Of a DNA stretch of 64,000 nt, positions 16,354 to 24,780 are shown in pieces (position 1 is the first letter of the stretch; every line of letters begins with the position of its first letter). The stretch is from contig JADGMX010000021.1 in assembly GCA_015234525.1 (NCBI GenBank), positions 1 to 64,000 on the forward strand. Reading direction: 5' to 3'. The notes beneath the pieces are model-generated. The model did not search any database, was not told the DNA's origin, and saw nothing but the letters and a program-made list of their open reading frames with translations. This DNA is from Flavobacterium sp. GTDB taxonomy: Bacteria; Bacteroidota; Bacteroidia; Flavobacteriales; Flavobacteriaceae. The position numbers and the translations under genes were made by a program.

Positions 16354-17104
16354 GCGTGGTCGTTCTGTTTCGGTTCACAATTGTCGATGAAGCCTGATCG
16401 GTGCTCATAACCATCAAATCGGCGATGTTCACATGATACGGGCGAGTCACAACAAACAAAATAATATCGGCAATGTCCTCCGACATCAGCGGTTGAAATC
16501 CCTGGTAAACGGTTTTCGCGCGTTCTTTATCGCCTTTAAACCGGATTTCCGAAAACTCGGTCGCAACCATTCCGGGATGAATCGCACCCACTTTTATTCC
16601 ATAGGGATTCAAATCCAATCGCATGCCTTCAGTTATCGCGTCAACTGCGTGCTTGCTCGCACAATATACATTTCCTTTTGGATAAACTTCTTTTGCCGCC
16701 GTCGATCCGATATTAATGATGTGACCCGATTTTCGTTTAGTCATGCCATCAATTACCGCATGCGAAACATACAAAAGTCCTTTCACATTGATATCGATCA
16801 TCGCATCCCAATCCGCAAGGTCGCCGGTTTCAATCGGGTCGAGGCCGTGTGCGTTTCCGGCATTGTTGATCAGCACATCAATGTCGCAACCAATTGATTT
16901 TATCTTCTGCGCCACATCTTCTTTGTCGCGGACATCGAATTGAAGCGTTTGAACTTCGGTAAATTTTTCCAATTCGGTAGCAAGAGCCAACAATCGATCA
17001 GCGCGTCTTCCGCAAATGACCACGCGAAATCCGTTTTTTGCCAATGTTTTTGCCGTTGCCATTCCAATGCCGCTTGTTGCGCCTGTTATTAATGCTGTTT
17101 TCAT
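16349..17104 (-). CDS. Short-chain dehydrogenase/reductase (YdfG-like)
   Basis: A 251-residue NAD(P)-dependent oxidoreductase of the classical SDR type. It has the Rossmann motif TGATSGIG at 7-14, the NNAG block at 80-83, and catalytic Ser134, Tyr147 and Lys151. Arg residues after the second strand (CGRRADR) point to NADP(H). It resembles YdfG, which acts on 3-hydroxy acids such as serine or 3-hydroxypropionate, but the substrate is open. The start codon is 2 bp after the stop of the aldo/keto reductase, so the two form an operon of reductases. The last few residues and the stop come from the adjoining repeat element. Confidence 0.92.
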   Translation of the reverse strand: MKTALITGATSGIGMATAKTLAKNGFRVVICGRRADRLLALATELEKFTEVQTLQFDVRDKEDVAQKIKSIGCDIDVLINNAGNAHGLDPIETGDLADWDAMIDINVKGLLYVSHAVIDGMTKRKSGHIINIGSTAAKEVYPKGNVYCASKHAVDAITEGMRLDLNPYGIKVGAIHPGMVATEFSEIRFKGDKERAKTVYQGFQPLMSEDIADIILFVVTRPYHVNIADLMVMSTDQASSTIVNRNRTTTP

Positions 17105-17106
17105 AA

Positions 17107-17970
17107 TTAGGGTACTTTTTCACCGCGACTTTCTACCCAAAGGGCAAACCAGTCTTCGTTGTCTAAGGTGATTTCTGTTGATTTAATTAGTTGGGTTATC
17201 CGTTCCGAATTTGCAGTTCCGAAAACCGGTAAAATTCCGGCCGGATGTTTTAAGATCCATGCGAGTAAAAGTACATCCGGACTGGCGTCATACTTTGCCA
17301 TTAACCGTACGAGAAGTTCTTTGATCCTGACCGTTTGTTCGTTTTCAATTCTAAAAACATCGCCGAGCGGGTTCCATGCCATGGGTCGGATTTGATTTAA
17401 AATCATGTGATCGAGATGGCCGTTTGTCAACGCGTCGTGTTGCGTCACTGAAAACTGGATCTGGTTGTATTCGATCTTTGTTTTTGAGGCGATGAGATCG
17501 GTTTGGGTCGGTGTAAAATTCGACACGCCAAACTGTTTGATTTTACCGGAGGTTTTTAGTTTGTCGATAGCAGCTGCAATTTCATCGGTTTGCATCAGCG
17601 GGCTCGGTCGATGAAGCAACAACAGATCAAGGTAATCGGTTTGGAGATTTTCAAGCGACTTCTCAACCGACCAGATGATGTATTCTTTTGAATAGTCGTA
17701 ATGTTTGAAAGCAATATCACGATTTCCGCCTGGGTATAAAATGCCGCATTTTGTGATAAACTGAACACTTCGCCGGGAAATACCCGATTTTTTAAATGCA
17801 CTTCCGAATGCCGCTTCAGTGGTGTAGCCGCCATAAATATCAGCGTGGTCGAAAGTAGTGATGCCAACGTCGGCACATGTTTTTATAAGCGTTGCCATTT
17901 GATCTTGGTCGAGATTTTTGCCCCACGAACCCCAAGTCATTGTTCCGGCGATAAGTTGAGAGAAGTTCAT
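17107..17970 (-). CDS. Aldo/keto reductase
   Basis: A 287-residue NADPH-dependent oxidoreductase with the AKR tetrad Asp41, Tyr46, Lys75 and His121, and the usual barrel phrases (FDHADIYGGY, TDYLDLLLLHRP, KIKQFGVSNFTP). It resembles the YdhF/YdjG-type AKR group that reduces varied carbonyl compounds; the substrate is unknown. It is the first gene of a two-gene unit with the downstream SDR (2-bp gap), which suggests linked oxidation and reduction of a common carbonyl or alcohol. Confidence 0.93.
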   Translation of the reverse strand: MNFSQLIAGTMTWGSWGKNLDQDQMATLIKTCADVGITTFDHADIYGGYTTEAAFGSAFKKSGISRRSVQFITKCGILYPGGNRDIAFKHYDYSKEYIIWSVEKSLENLQTDYLDLLLLHRPSPLMQTDEIAAAIDKLKTSGKIKQFGVSNFTPTQTDLIASKTKIEYNQIQFSVTQHDALTNGHLDHMILNQIRPMAWNPLGDVFRIENEQTVRIKELLVRLMAKYDASPDVLLLAWILKHPAGILPVFGTANSERITQLIKSTEITLDNEDWFALWVESRGEKVP

Positions 17971-17989
17971 TGATTTTTTCTTACCCGGC

Positions 17990-18141
17990 TAATTTAAACA
18001 TTTGATGGTTTGAAAAATGTGGAAATGAAGCAATGAAGCAATTTGAAGATTTAAAGATTTGAAAGTGGAGCGGAGGGAGTAATGTAGCAATGCAACAATG
18101 CCCACCTTTCTGCAACCTAACACCCAATACCCAACACCCAC
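17990..18141 (+). repeat. Low-complexity companion module (family 3), copy 2
   Basis: It contains AAGCAATTTGAAGATTTAAAGATTTG, then AATGTAGCAATGCAACAATGCCCACCTTTCTGC and CACCCAATACCCAACACCC. These are the reverse complements of the words in 7805-8030, in the corresponding order. It abuts Flavo-1-like copy D on the same relative side as copy 1 abuts copy B. Confidence 0.55.
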
Positions 18142-18249
18142 CCCTAGCCCCGATGGGAAGCGGCATCCTTTTTTTGCGAATCGGCAGGTGCGTTTTGGCT
18201 GAAAAAGCTCAGGCAAAAAAAGATAAAGCGGACAGCGGGAAAATGCTTC
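18142..18249 (+). repeat. Flavo-1-like structured element, copy D
   Basis: It reads CCCTAGCCCCGATGGGAAGC, GGCATCC, an arm TTTTTTTGC, a ~35-nt insert, an arm GGCAAAAAAAG, then ATAAAGCGGACAGCGGGAAAATGCT. It is the best-preserved copy in the window together with copy C, and it lies upstream of the Bat operon on the same strand. Confidence 0.75.
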
Positions 18250-18438
18250 AAATCAATAATCGCAAGATTCGCATTTTTGTAATTCAGAAGAGTATCTATA
18301 CGCTGCGTTAAACTATCATAAAAATTAGCAAAACGGTCCGAAATCAGTTGGAAAATTTGGTATTTTAACCAATAATTAACAACAAAGGTTTAAAAAAATT
18401 TTCAATTTGCACCCGCTATTAAAACATCACTATTTACT

Positions 18439-19443
18439 ATGGAAGACACTGCCGCAGCTTTAGACATTCGCGCGATAAATGAGAAGATTGAAAGGGAGAG
18501 TGCGTTTATCGACCTTTTGATGATGGAGATGAATAAAGTGATCGTAGGGCAGAAGCACATGACCGAAAGGTTGCTAATCGGGCTTTTGGGACAAGGGCAT
18601 ATTTTGCTTGAAGGGGTTCCCGGATTGGCGAAAACTTTGGCGATTAACACACTCTCGCAAGCCGTTCACGGGTCGTTCAGCCGAATTCAGTTTACACCTG
18701 ATTTGCTTCCTGCAGATGTTGTGGGAACGATGATTTACAATATTAAGCAAAACGAATTCTCGATAAAAAAAGGACCGATCTTCGCCAATTTCGTATTGGC
18801 TGATGAGATTAACCGTGCGCCGGCAAAAGTGCAATCGGCGTTGCTTGAGGCGATGCAGGAAAAGCAAGTTACCATTGGCGACACAACCTTTAAACTCGAC
18901 CGCCCGTTTTTGGTGCTTGCCACTCAGAATCCGATTGAGCAGGAAGGAACTTATCCGTTGCCTGAAGCTCAAGTCGACCGTTTTATGTTGAAAACCGTAA
19001 TCGATTACCCGAAAATGGACGAGGAGCGATTGGTGATTCGTCAAAATCTTCGTGGGTCGTATGAGAAAGTGAACCAAGTGGTATCGACTGAGCAGATTTT
19101 ACGCGCTCAGGAAGTTGTACGCGAGGTTTACATGGATGAGAAAATCGAAAAGTATATTCTCGATATAATTTTTGCAACGCGTTTTCCTGAGAAGTATAAA
19201 CTTGAAAGTTTAAAACCGCTGATTTCGTTTGGTGCGTCGCCACGGGGAAGCATCAATCTGGCGACTGCCGCAAAATGTTACGCGTTTATCAAGCGCCGCG
19301 GATATGTGATTCCGGAGGATGTTCGCGCGGTGGTTCACGATGTGCTTCGTCACCGTATCGGTGTGACTTATGAGGCTGAAGCTGAAAACATCACCTCTGT
19401 CGAGATCATCAACAGGATCGTCAACGAAGTCGAAGTGCCATAG
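18439..19443 (+). CDS. moxR: MoxR-family AAA+ ATPase of the Bat operon
   Basis: A 334-residue cytoplasmic AAA+ chaperone-like ATPase. Walker A is GVPGLAKT at 59-66, Walker B ends in ADEIN (about 121-125), and the sensor region reads [22 protein letters not shown]. MoxR proteins work with von Willebrand factor A (VWA) proteins encoded beside them to mature or assemble other protein complexes. Here the eight-gene order (moxR, DUF58, batD-like, batA, batB, batC, batD, batE) is the Bacteroidetes Bat (aerotolerance) operon. The gap to the DUF58 gene is 49 bp. Confidence 0.95.
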   Translation: [334 protein letters not shown]

Positions 19444-19492
19444 GTTATAGCAAATTAGATTTATTAATCAGCTTGCGATAATCAAAACCAAA

Positions 19493-20359
19493 ATGGATAC
19501 AAAAGAACTGCTTAAGAAAGTCCGCAAGATCGAGATCAAGACCAGGCGGTTAAGCGACCACATTTTTTCCGGAGAATACCATACTTCTTTTAAAGGCCGT
19601 GGGATGACCTTTAGTGAGGTGCGTCAATATCAGTTTGGTGATGATGTGCGTGCCATTGATTGGAATGTGACGGCAAAATACAACGAGCCTTATGTGAAAG
19701 TTTTCGAGGAAGAACGTGAGCTGACAATGATGCTGATGGCCGATGTTAGCGGATCTGAAAGCTTTGGAACCAAGAACGCATTTAAACGGGATATTGTAAC
19801 TGAAATTGCCGCGACATTGGCTTTTTCGGCGACACAAAACAATGACAAAATCGGTTTGATTCTTTTTTCAGACCAAATTGAACTTTATATTCCGCCTAAA
19901 AAAGGCAAATCGCATGTGCTTAGGATTATTCGTGAACTGATCGAGTTTAAGGCTAAAAGTTCGCGGACAGATGTTTCTCAGGCGCTGAAATTTTTGTCGA
20001 GCGTGATGAAAAAGAAAGCAATCGTTTTTATGATATCTGACTTTTTTGCTCATCGCGATTATGAACAGACTTTAAAAATTGCATCGAAAAAGCACGACAT
20101 TACCGGAATTCGGGTTTATGATCCGCGGGAAGTTTCGATGCCAAATCTGGGAATTGTTCACATGGTCGATGCCGAAACCGGAGAGGCGATGCTTGTCGAC
20201 ACCGGATCAAAAGCGGTTAGAGTGAGCTACGAAAAACATTATCAGGAAACGGTTGGCTATTTTACTGAAACCTTTCGCAAATGCGGATCAGGAATCGTTA
20301 ACACCCGGGTTGATGAGAGTTATGTCACCAAACTGCTGGGTTACTTTAAATCGCGTTAA
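19493..20359 (+). CDS. DUF58 domain protein with VWA-like fold
   Basis: A 288-residue protein whose central DUF58 block (YHTSFKGRGMTFSEVRQYQFGDDVRAIDWN) is followed by a von Willebrand A-type fold. The metal-ion site DVSGS at 84-88 looks complete. DUF58 proteins are the regular partner of MoxR ATPases, which probably remodel them or act through them. No membrane segment or signal peptide is present, so it is cytoplasmic. The stop codon TAA is immediately followed by the ATG of the next gene, consistent with coupled translation in the Bat operon. Confidence 0.93.
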   Translation: MDTKELLKKVRKIEIKTRRLSDHIFSGEYHTSFKGRGMTFSEVRQYQFGDDVRAIDWNVTAKYNEPYVKVFEEERELTMMLMADVSGSESFGTKNAFKRDIVTEIAATLAFSATQNNDKIGLILFSDQIELYIPPKKGKSHVLRIIRELIEFKAKSSRTDVSQALKFLSSVMKKKAIVFMISDFFAHRDYEQTLKIASKKHDITGIRVYDPREVSMPNLGIVHMVDAETGEAMLVDTGSKAVRVSYEKHYQETVGYFTETFRKCGSGIVNTRVDESYVTKLLGYFKSR

Positions 20360-21982
20360 ATGAAGAAAATGAGGTTGCACGTATTTCTATTGATGCTTTT
20401 CTCGCTGGCAATGTCGGCGCAGGAGAAACGCGTCATCACTGAAATTGATACAACGCGAAATCTCCTCGGCGCACAATTTAACCTTACGCTAAAAGCCAGG
20501 GTCGACACTGCCGTGCGAGTTGTTTTTCCCGGCGGACAACAATTCGGTTTGCTTGAGATTTTACAAGTTTACCCAACGGATACGATTCGCGATGGCGCAA
20601 CCATGCAATTGATCCAAAAATACGGTTTGACGCAATTTGACTCGGGTCGGTATGTGATTCCGCGTTTACCGGTTCAAATTGGAGCAGCGCAATTTTTGTC
20701 GGATAGTATTTCTGTTGAGGTAATGCCGGTGAAAGTTGACACACTTCGGCAAAAGATGTACGATATCAAGGATGTAGTCGCCGCAAACGAAGGTTCATCG
20801 AAATGGTGGATCTATCTTCTGATCCTGATTGCACTTGCCGCTGCTGCGTTTTTTGGCTATAGATTTTGGCAGAAACGCAACGTTCAGAAAGTTGCAGATC
20901 CGGTATTTAAAACGCCAATTGAAAAAGCAACCGTTTTGCTACAGCAACTTGAGCAGAAAGGGCTTTGGCAGCGTGGTGAAGTTAAAAATTATTATAGTGA
21001 ACTGACCGACATTGCACGAAATTACATCGAAGAAGCGATACATATTCCAGCGATGGAAAGCACGACATCCGAACTTATCGTGGCGTTGCGAATGGCAGCT
21101 GCAAAGAAGAATATGGCGCTTTCAGCTGAAACTGTCGCCAACCTTGAAAGTGTTTTAAAACACGCCGATTTGGTGAAATTTGCCAAGTCGCGACCGGCCG
21201 AATTTGAGATTGCCGAAGATCGTGCGAAACTCGAAAAATCAATAATCACTTTAGACAAGTCGATTCCGGAGGAAGTTGTAGACGATTCTGCTGAACGGAC
21301 TGAACTTTTAAGACAACAAATGCTCAAAAAGCAGAAGCGACGTAAAATAATGATTGCGGCGGGATCTGTCGTAGGATTGTTGTTTTTAATTGCCATTTTC
21401 TTTACGATTACAAAAGGATTTTATTATGTTACTGATAATGTTTTCGGCAATCCGACCAAAGAATTATTGGAAGGCGAGTGGATTACGAGTCAATATGGAA
21501 ATCCGAGTGTTCATATCGAAACTCCTGAGGTTTTGCTGAGAACTGATGCTGAGAAATATCTGCCAAAGGAATCACTGGCGGTGTTGAAAGAATTTCAGAT
21601 GTTTACTTTCGGCGGAATGAACATGGAGCTTTTCGTTCAGGTTTCAACTAATAAATTTAAGGAGCCGCGGGAAGTCGACTTGGCGCTGGTTGTTGAAGGA
21701 AGCATTAAGGATTGGGAGGCTCAGGGCGCACATTCCATTATCGTAAAACAGGAGGAATTTGATACAAATCAGGGAATAACTGGTGTAAAAGCATACGGAA
21801 CCATGCAAATTTTGGATAAGGAAAGTAACCGAAGTCAGAAGGTTTATTACGAAATGCTGTTTTTCAAACAAGACCAGGGATTGCAGCAAATTGTAGTCGC
21901 TCATGTTGAAGGCGACAGATACGGACCTGAGATTTTGCGCCGGATTATTAGTTCGGTTGAACTTAAACAACTGACGCAATGA
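20360..21982 (+). CDS. BatD-like membrane protein between DUF58 and batA
   Basis: A 540-residue exported protein. It has a signal peptide (cut after AMSAQ, about residue 20), a periplasmic beta-rich part (about 21-145), a first membrane helix (SSKWWIYLLILIALAAAAFFGY, about 150-170) and a cytoplasmic helical stretch resembling the tails of BatD and DUF4381 proteins (TPIEKATVLLQQLEQKG..NYYSELTDIARNYIEE). A second membrane helix follows near 335-355 (VVGLLFLIAIFFT), then a C-terminal domain of about 180 residues that I do not recognise. It overlaps batA by 4 bp (ATGA). It probably acts with BatA/BatB; the extra C-terminal domain is not part of the usual BatD. Confidence 0.75.
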   Translation: MKKMRLHVFLLMLFSLAMSAQEKRVITEIDTTRNLLGAQFNLTLKARVDTAVRVVFPGGQQFGLLEILQVYPTDTIRDGATMQLIQKYGLTQFDSGRYVIPRLPVQIGAAQFLSDSISVEVMPVKVDTLRQKMYDIKDVVAANEGSSKWWIYLLILIALAAAAFFGYRFWQKRNVQKVADPVFKTPIEKATVLLQQLEQKGLWQRGEVKNYYSELTDIARNYIEEAIHIPAMESTTSELIVALRMAAAKKNMALSAETVANLESVLKHADLVKFAKSRPAEFEIAEDRAKLEKSIITLDKSIPEEVVDDSAERTELLRQQMLKKQKRRKIMIAAGSVVGLLFLIAIFFTITKGFYYVTDNVFGNPTKELLEGEWITSQYGNPSVHIETPEVLLRTDAEKYLPKESLAVLKEFQMFTFGGMNMELFVQVSTNKFKEPREVDLALVVEGSIKDWEAQGAHSIIVKQEEFDTNQGITGVKAYGTMQILDKESNRSQKVYYEMLFFKQDQGLQQIVVAHVEGDRYGPEILRRIISSVELKQLTQ

Positions 21983-22983
21983 TGACGAACGTAACTTTTA
22001 TGAACCCGGAATTTTTCTGGTTGTTTCTGTTGTTATTGCCGGCAATTGCCTGGTATGTCATCAAGCGAAAGGAGCAAACAGCATCTGTGAAGGTGAGTTC
22101 AATCAGCGGATTTAAATACAAGAAATCGTTTGTTTCAAAGTTATATCCGATGCTATTTGTGCTGCGAATCATCGCGCTTAGCTTAATTCTAGTTGCAATG
22201 GCGCGACCTCGTACGGTGAATGTCAGCAATAAGACTAAAACCACAAAAGGAATTGATATCGTAATGGCTATCGACGTTTCAAGTTCGATGTTGGCACGCG
22301 ATTTCAAGCCGAATAGAATGGTTGCGTTGCAAAAAGTTGCGACAGATTTTGTTGAAGGTCGGCCTAATGATCGCATCGGACTGGTTTTCTACGCCGGTGA
22401 AGCCTACACAAAAACGCCGGTTACAAGTGATAAAGCCATTATCATTTCCTCGTTGCGCGATGTGAAATACGATGCTACAATTCAGGATGGAACCGCAATC
22501 GGTATGGGATTGGCAACTGCGGTCAACCGGTTGAAAGACAGTCAGGCAAAAAGTAAAGTGATCATTTTACTTACCGATGGGGTCAACAATTCAGGTACAA
22601 TCGAGCCCGAAACTGCGGCCGACATTGCCAAAGAATACGGAATAAAAGTTTACACCATCGGAATCGGAACTAACGGAATGGCCGATTTTCCATATGCGCT
22701 TGCACCGAACGGCGATTTTATTTTCCGGAAAATGCAGGTCGAGATCGATCAGCAATTAATGCGTAACATCGCGGCAAAAACCGACGGAAAGTATTTTAGG
22801 GCAACAAGCAACACGAAACTGGCGTCTATTTACGACGAAATCAATAAGCTCGAGACAACCGAAATTGAAGAGTTGCGGTATTATGATTACGATGAGAAAT
22901 ATCGGCCACTTTTATGGATTGCGGGTGTGATTCTTTTGGTTGAAATCGGAATGCGAAACACAATTTTCAGAAGTTTTATATAA
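21979..22983 (+). CDS. batA: BatA, VWA-domain membrane protein
   Basis: A 334-residue inner-membrane protein with two N-terminal membrane helices (about 10-27 and 57-75), a von Willebrand A domain and a C-terminal helix (LLWIAGVILLVEIGM). The MIDAS motif DVSSSM lies at 99-104, with the later Thr and Asp (LLTDGVNNSG) in place, so metal-dependent adhesion to a partner is likely intact. Bat proteins were linked to aerotolerance in Bacteroides; their molecular task is unsettled. It overlaps both neighbours, by 4 bp upstream (ATGA) and by 1 bp downstream, showing tight operon packing. Confidence 0.93.
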   Translation: MMTNVTFMNPEFFWLFLLLLPAIAWYVIKRKEQTASVKVSSISGFKYKKSFVSKLYPMLFVLRIIALSLILVAMARPRTVNVSNKTKTTKGIDIVMAIDVSSSMLARDFKPNRMVALQKVATDFVEGRPNDRIGLVFYAGEAYTKTPVTSDKAIIISSLRDVKYDATIQDGTAIGMGLATAVNRLKDSQAKSKVIILLTDGVNNSGTIEPETAADIAKEYGIKVYTIGIGTNGMADFPYALAPNGDFIFRKMQVEIDQQLMRNIAAKTDGKYFRATSNTKLASIYDEINKLETTEIEELRYYDYDEKYRPLLWIAGVILLVEIGMRNTIFRSFI

Positions 22984-24020
22984 TGTTTGAATTAGAGGAA
23001 AGAACATATTTGTATTTGTTGATTCTACTGCCAATATTGGTGGTGATTTTCCTTTATAACTTGTATTGGAAACGCAGGAAGCAACGCGAGTTCGGCGATT
23101 CGGAATTAGTGTCCAAGTTGAGTCCGGACCGTTCTGTTTTCAAACATTCGGTCAAATTTGCAATTGTTCTTTTGGCACTGGCGGGTTTGATCATCGCTTT
23201 AGTCAATCCGCGAATCGGAACTAAAATGGAAACCGTCAAGCGCGAAGGAATCGATATCATTTTTGCCATTGACGTTTCTAAAAGTATGCTCGCTGAAGAT
23301 GTTGCACCAAGCCGACTCGAAAAGAGCAAGCAAATTACCTCGCAGATCATCAATCAATTGGGAGCCGACCGAATCGGGATTGTGGCTTATGCCGGAAGTG
23401 CTTTTCCGGTGTTGCCGATTACGACTGATTATAGTGTCGCGAAAATGTTTTTGCAAGGAATGAATCCGGGTATGGTTTCATCTCAGGGGACATCGCTAAA
23501 CGACGCGATCGATATGGCGGTTGAAATGTTCGGAAAGGACAAAAGTACAAGTAAGCTGTTGATCATGATTTCAGATGGCGAAGATCATTCTGCCGGTGCA
23601 GACGATGCTGCTGCTGAAGCTCGAAAAGCCGGATTGAAAATTATAACCATCGGCGTTGGTACGGAACGCGGCGGACCAATCCCGCTTCGGCAAAATGGCG
23701 TCGTACAAACTTTTCAACGGGACAACAACAATGAAGTCGTAATATCGAAGCTAAACCGGGCAACGTTAGAGGAAATCGCCAAAAATTCCGGTGGCGGTTT
23801 TATCGACGGAACTAGCACGGCGGCCGTGGTTACTTACGTGAATAAAGCTATGGGCAACATTGAGAAAAACGAATTTGAAAGCATGGAAATGACCGACTTT
23901 GAGTCGCAGTTTCAATGGTTTATCGCATTATCTTTCGTATTGTTGCTCATAGATATTTTCCTTTTGGAACGAAAAACAGCGTGGTTGAAGAAGTTGAACT
24001 TATTTAACGAAAAGCAATGA
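22983..24020 (+). CDS. batB: BatB, VWA-domain membrane protein
   Basis: A 345-residue paralogue of BatA with the same plan: N-terminal membrane helices (about 9-27 and 57-74), a VWA domain with MIDAS motif DVSKSM at 97-102 and the later SDGEDHS, and a C-terminal helix (FIALSFVLLLIDIFLL). BatA and BatB are thought to form a complex in the inner membrane. The start codon shares a base with the batA stop; the stop overlaps the batC start (ATGA). Confidence 0.93.
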   Translation: MFELEERTYLYLLILLPILVVIFLYNLYWKRRKQREFGDSELVSKLSPDRSVFKHSVKFAIVLLALAGLIIALVNPRIGTKMETVKREGIDIIFAIDVSKSMLAEDVAPSRLEKSKQITSQIINQLGADRIGIVAYAGSAFPVLPITTDYSVAKMFLQGMNPGMVSSQGTSLNDAIDMAVEMFGKDKSTSKLLIMISDGEDHSAGADDAAAEARKAGLKIITIGVGTERGGPIPLRQNGVVQTFQRDNNNEVVISKLNRATLEEIAKNSGGGFIDGTSTAAVVTYVNKAMGNIEKNEFESMEMTDFESQFQWFIALSFVLLLIDIFLLERKTAWLKKLNLFNEKQ

Positions 24021-24766
24021 TGAAGAGGATTTTATGTTTGATGATGATATTTTGCTCGCTATCGATCTTTGCTCAAAAGAAAGATGTAGCGTTAGCAAGA
24101 GGAAATGACAATTATAAAAGCGAGAAATTCAATGAAGCCGAAGCGTCGTTCAGGGTTTCGCAATCGAGAATGCCTAAGAAGGCAACCTCGTCGTATAATC
24201 TAGGGAACGCGATTTATAAACAAAATCAAATCGCAGAATCAAAAGAATTTTATGCTCGTGCGGCCAAAAACGCGCAGACACGGCCTCAAAAACACTATGC
24301 TTATCACAACCTTGGCAATGTTCTGATGAAAGAAAAGAATTATCAAGGTGCGGTTGAAGCCTATAAAAATGCATTGCGAAATAATCCTGCCGATGAAGAA
24401 ACGCGTTACAATTACGCTTTGGCGAAGGAACATTTGAAGAACAATCCGCCCGAAGGTGGTGACGATGACAAAAAGGACAAGGACAAAAAAGATCAAGACA
24501 AGAAAGATCAGGAAAATAAGGATAAAAACGATCAGGATAAGAAGGATCAGAATAAAAAAGACGGCGATAAAGAGAAGGACAACAACGGAAACAATCAGCC
24601 GAAAGAACAACCACAACCAAAGCCACAGCCTCAGCCGAGCGGGATACCGAAAGAGCGACTCGAAAACTTGCTCGATGCGGTAAACAACCAAGAGCAAAAG
24701 GTTCAACAGAAAGTCAACGCTCAAAAAGTTAAAGGGAAACCGGTTAAAACAGATAAAGATTGGTAG
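24017..24766 (+). CDS. batC: BatC, TPR protein with Asp/Lys-rich region
   Basis: A 249-residue exported protein. After a signal peptide (cut near FAQKK, about residue 20) come tetratricopeptide repeats (about 24-145; ATSSYNLGNAIYKQN, YAYHNLGNVLMKEKNYQGA, NNPADEETRYNYALAKEH). A highly charged low-complexity stretch of repeated Asp-Lys-Lys-Asp-Gln follows (149-190), then a Pro/Gln run (195-208). The TPRs probably bind other Bat proteins in the periplasm. The opposite strand is open over the charged region only because of its codon composition. Confidence 0.9.
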   Translation: MMKRILCLMMIFCSLSIFAQKKDVALARGNDNYKSEKFNEAEASFRVSQSRMPKKATSSYNLGNAIYKQNQIAESKEFYARAAKNAQTRPQKHYAYHNLGNVLMKEKNYQGAVEAYKNALRNNPADEETRYNYALAKEHLKNNPPEGGDDDKKDKDKKDQDKKDQENKDKNDQDKKDQNKKDGDKEKDNNGNNQPKEQPQPKPQPQPSGIPKERLENLLDAVNNQEQKVQQKVNAQKVKGKPVKTDKDW

Positions 24767-24780
24767 GAGCCAAAAAAATA

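Larger units (their letters stand above)
17971..18438. other. Divergent intergenic region with two repeat modules
   Basis: It holds the family-3 module (17990-18141), Flavo-1-like copy D (18142-18249) and about 190 bp of A+T-rich DNA leading to the Bat operon. No exact TAnnTTTG is seen just before moxR; TCAATTTG at about 18402-18409 is the nearest. No gene. Confidence 0.55.

Noticed and set aside
24239..24724. 161-codon hydrophobic frame antisense to batC
   Set aside because: It is open only because the Asp/Lys-rich codons of batC read as Ile/Leu/Val/Phe on the other strand; operon packing leaves no room for it.
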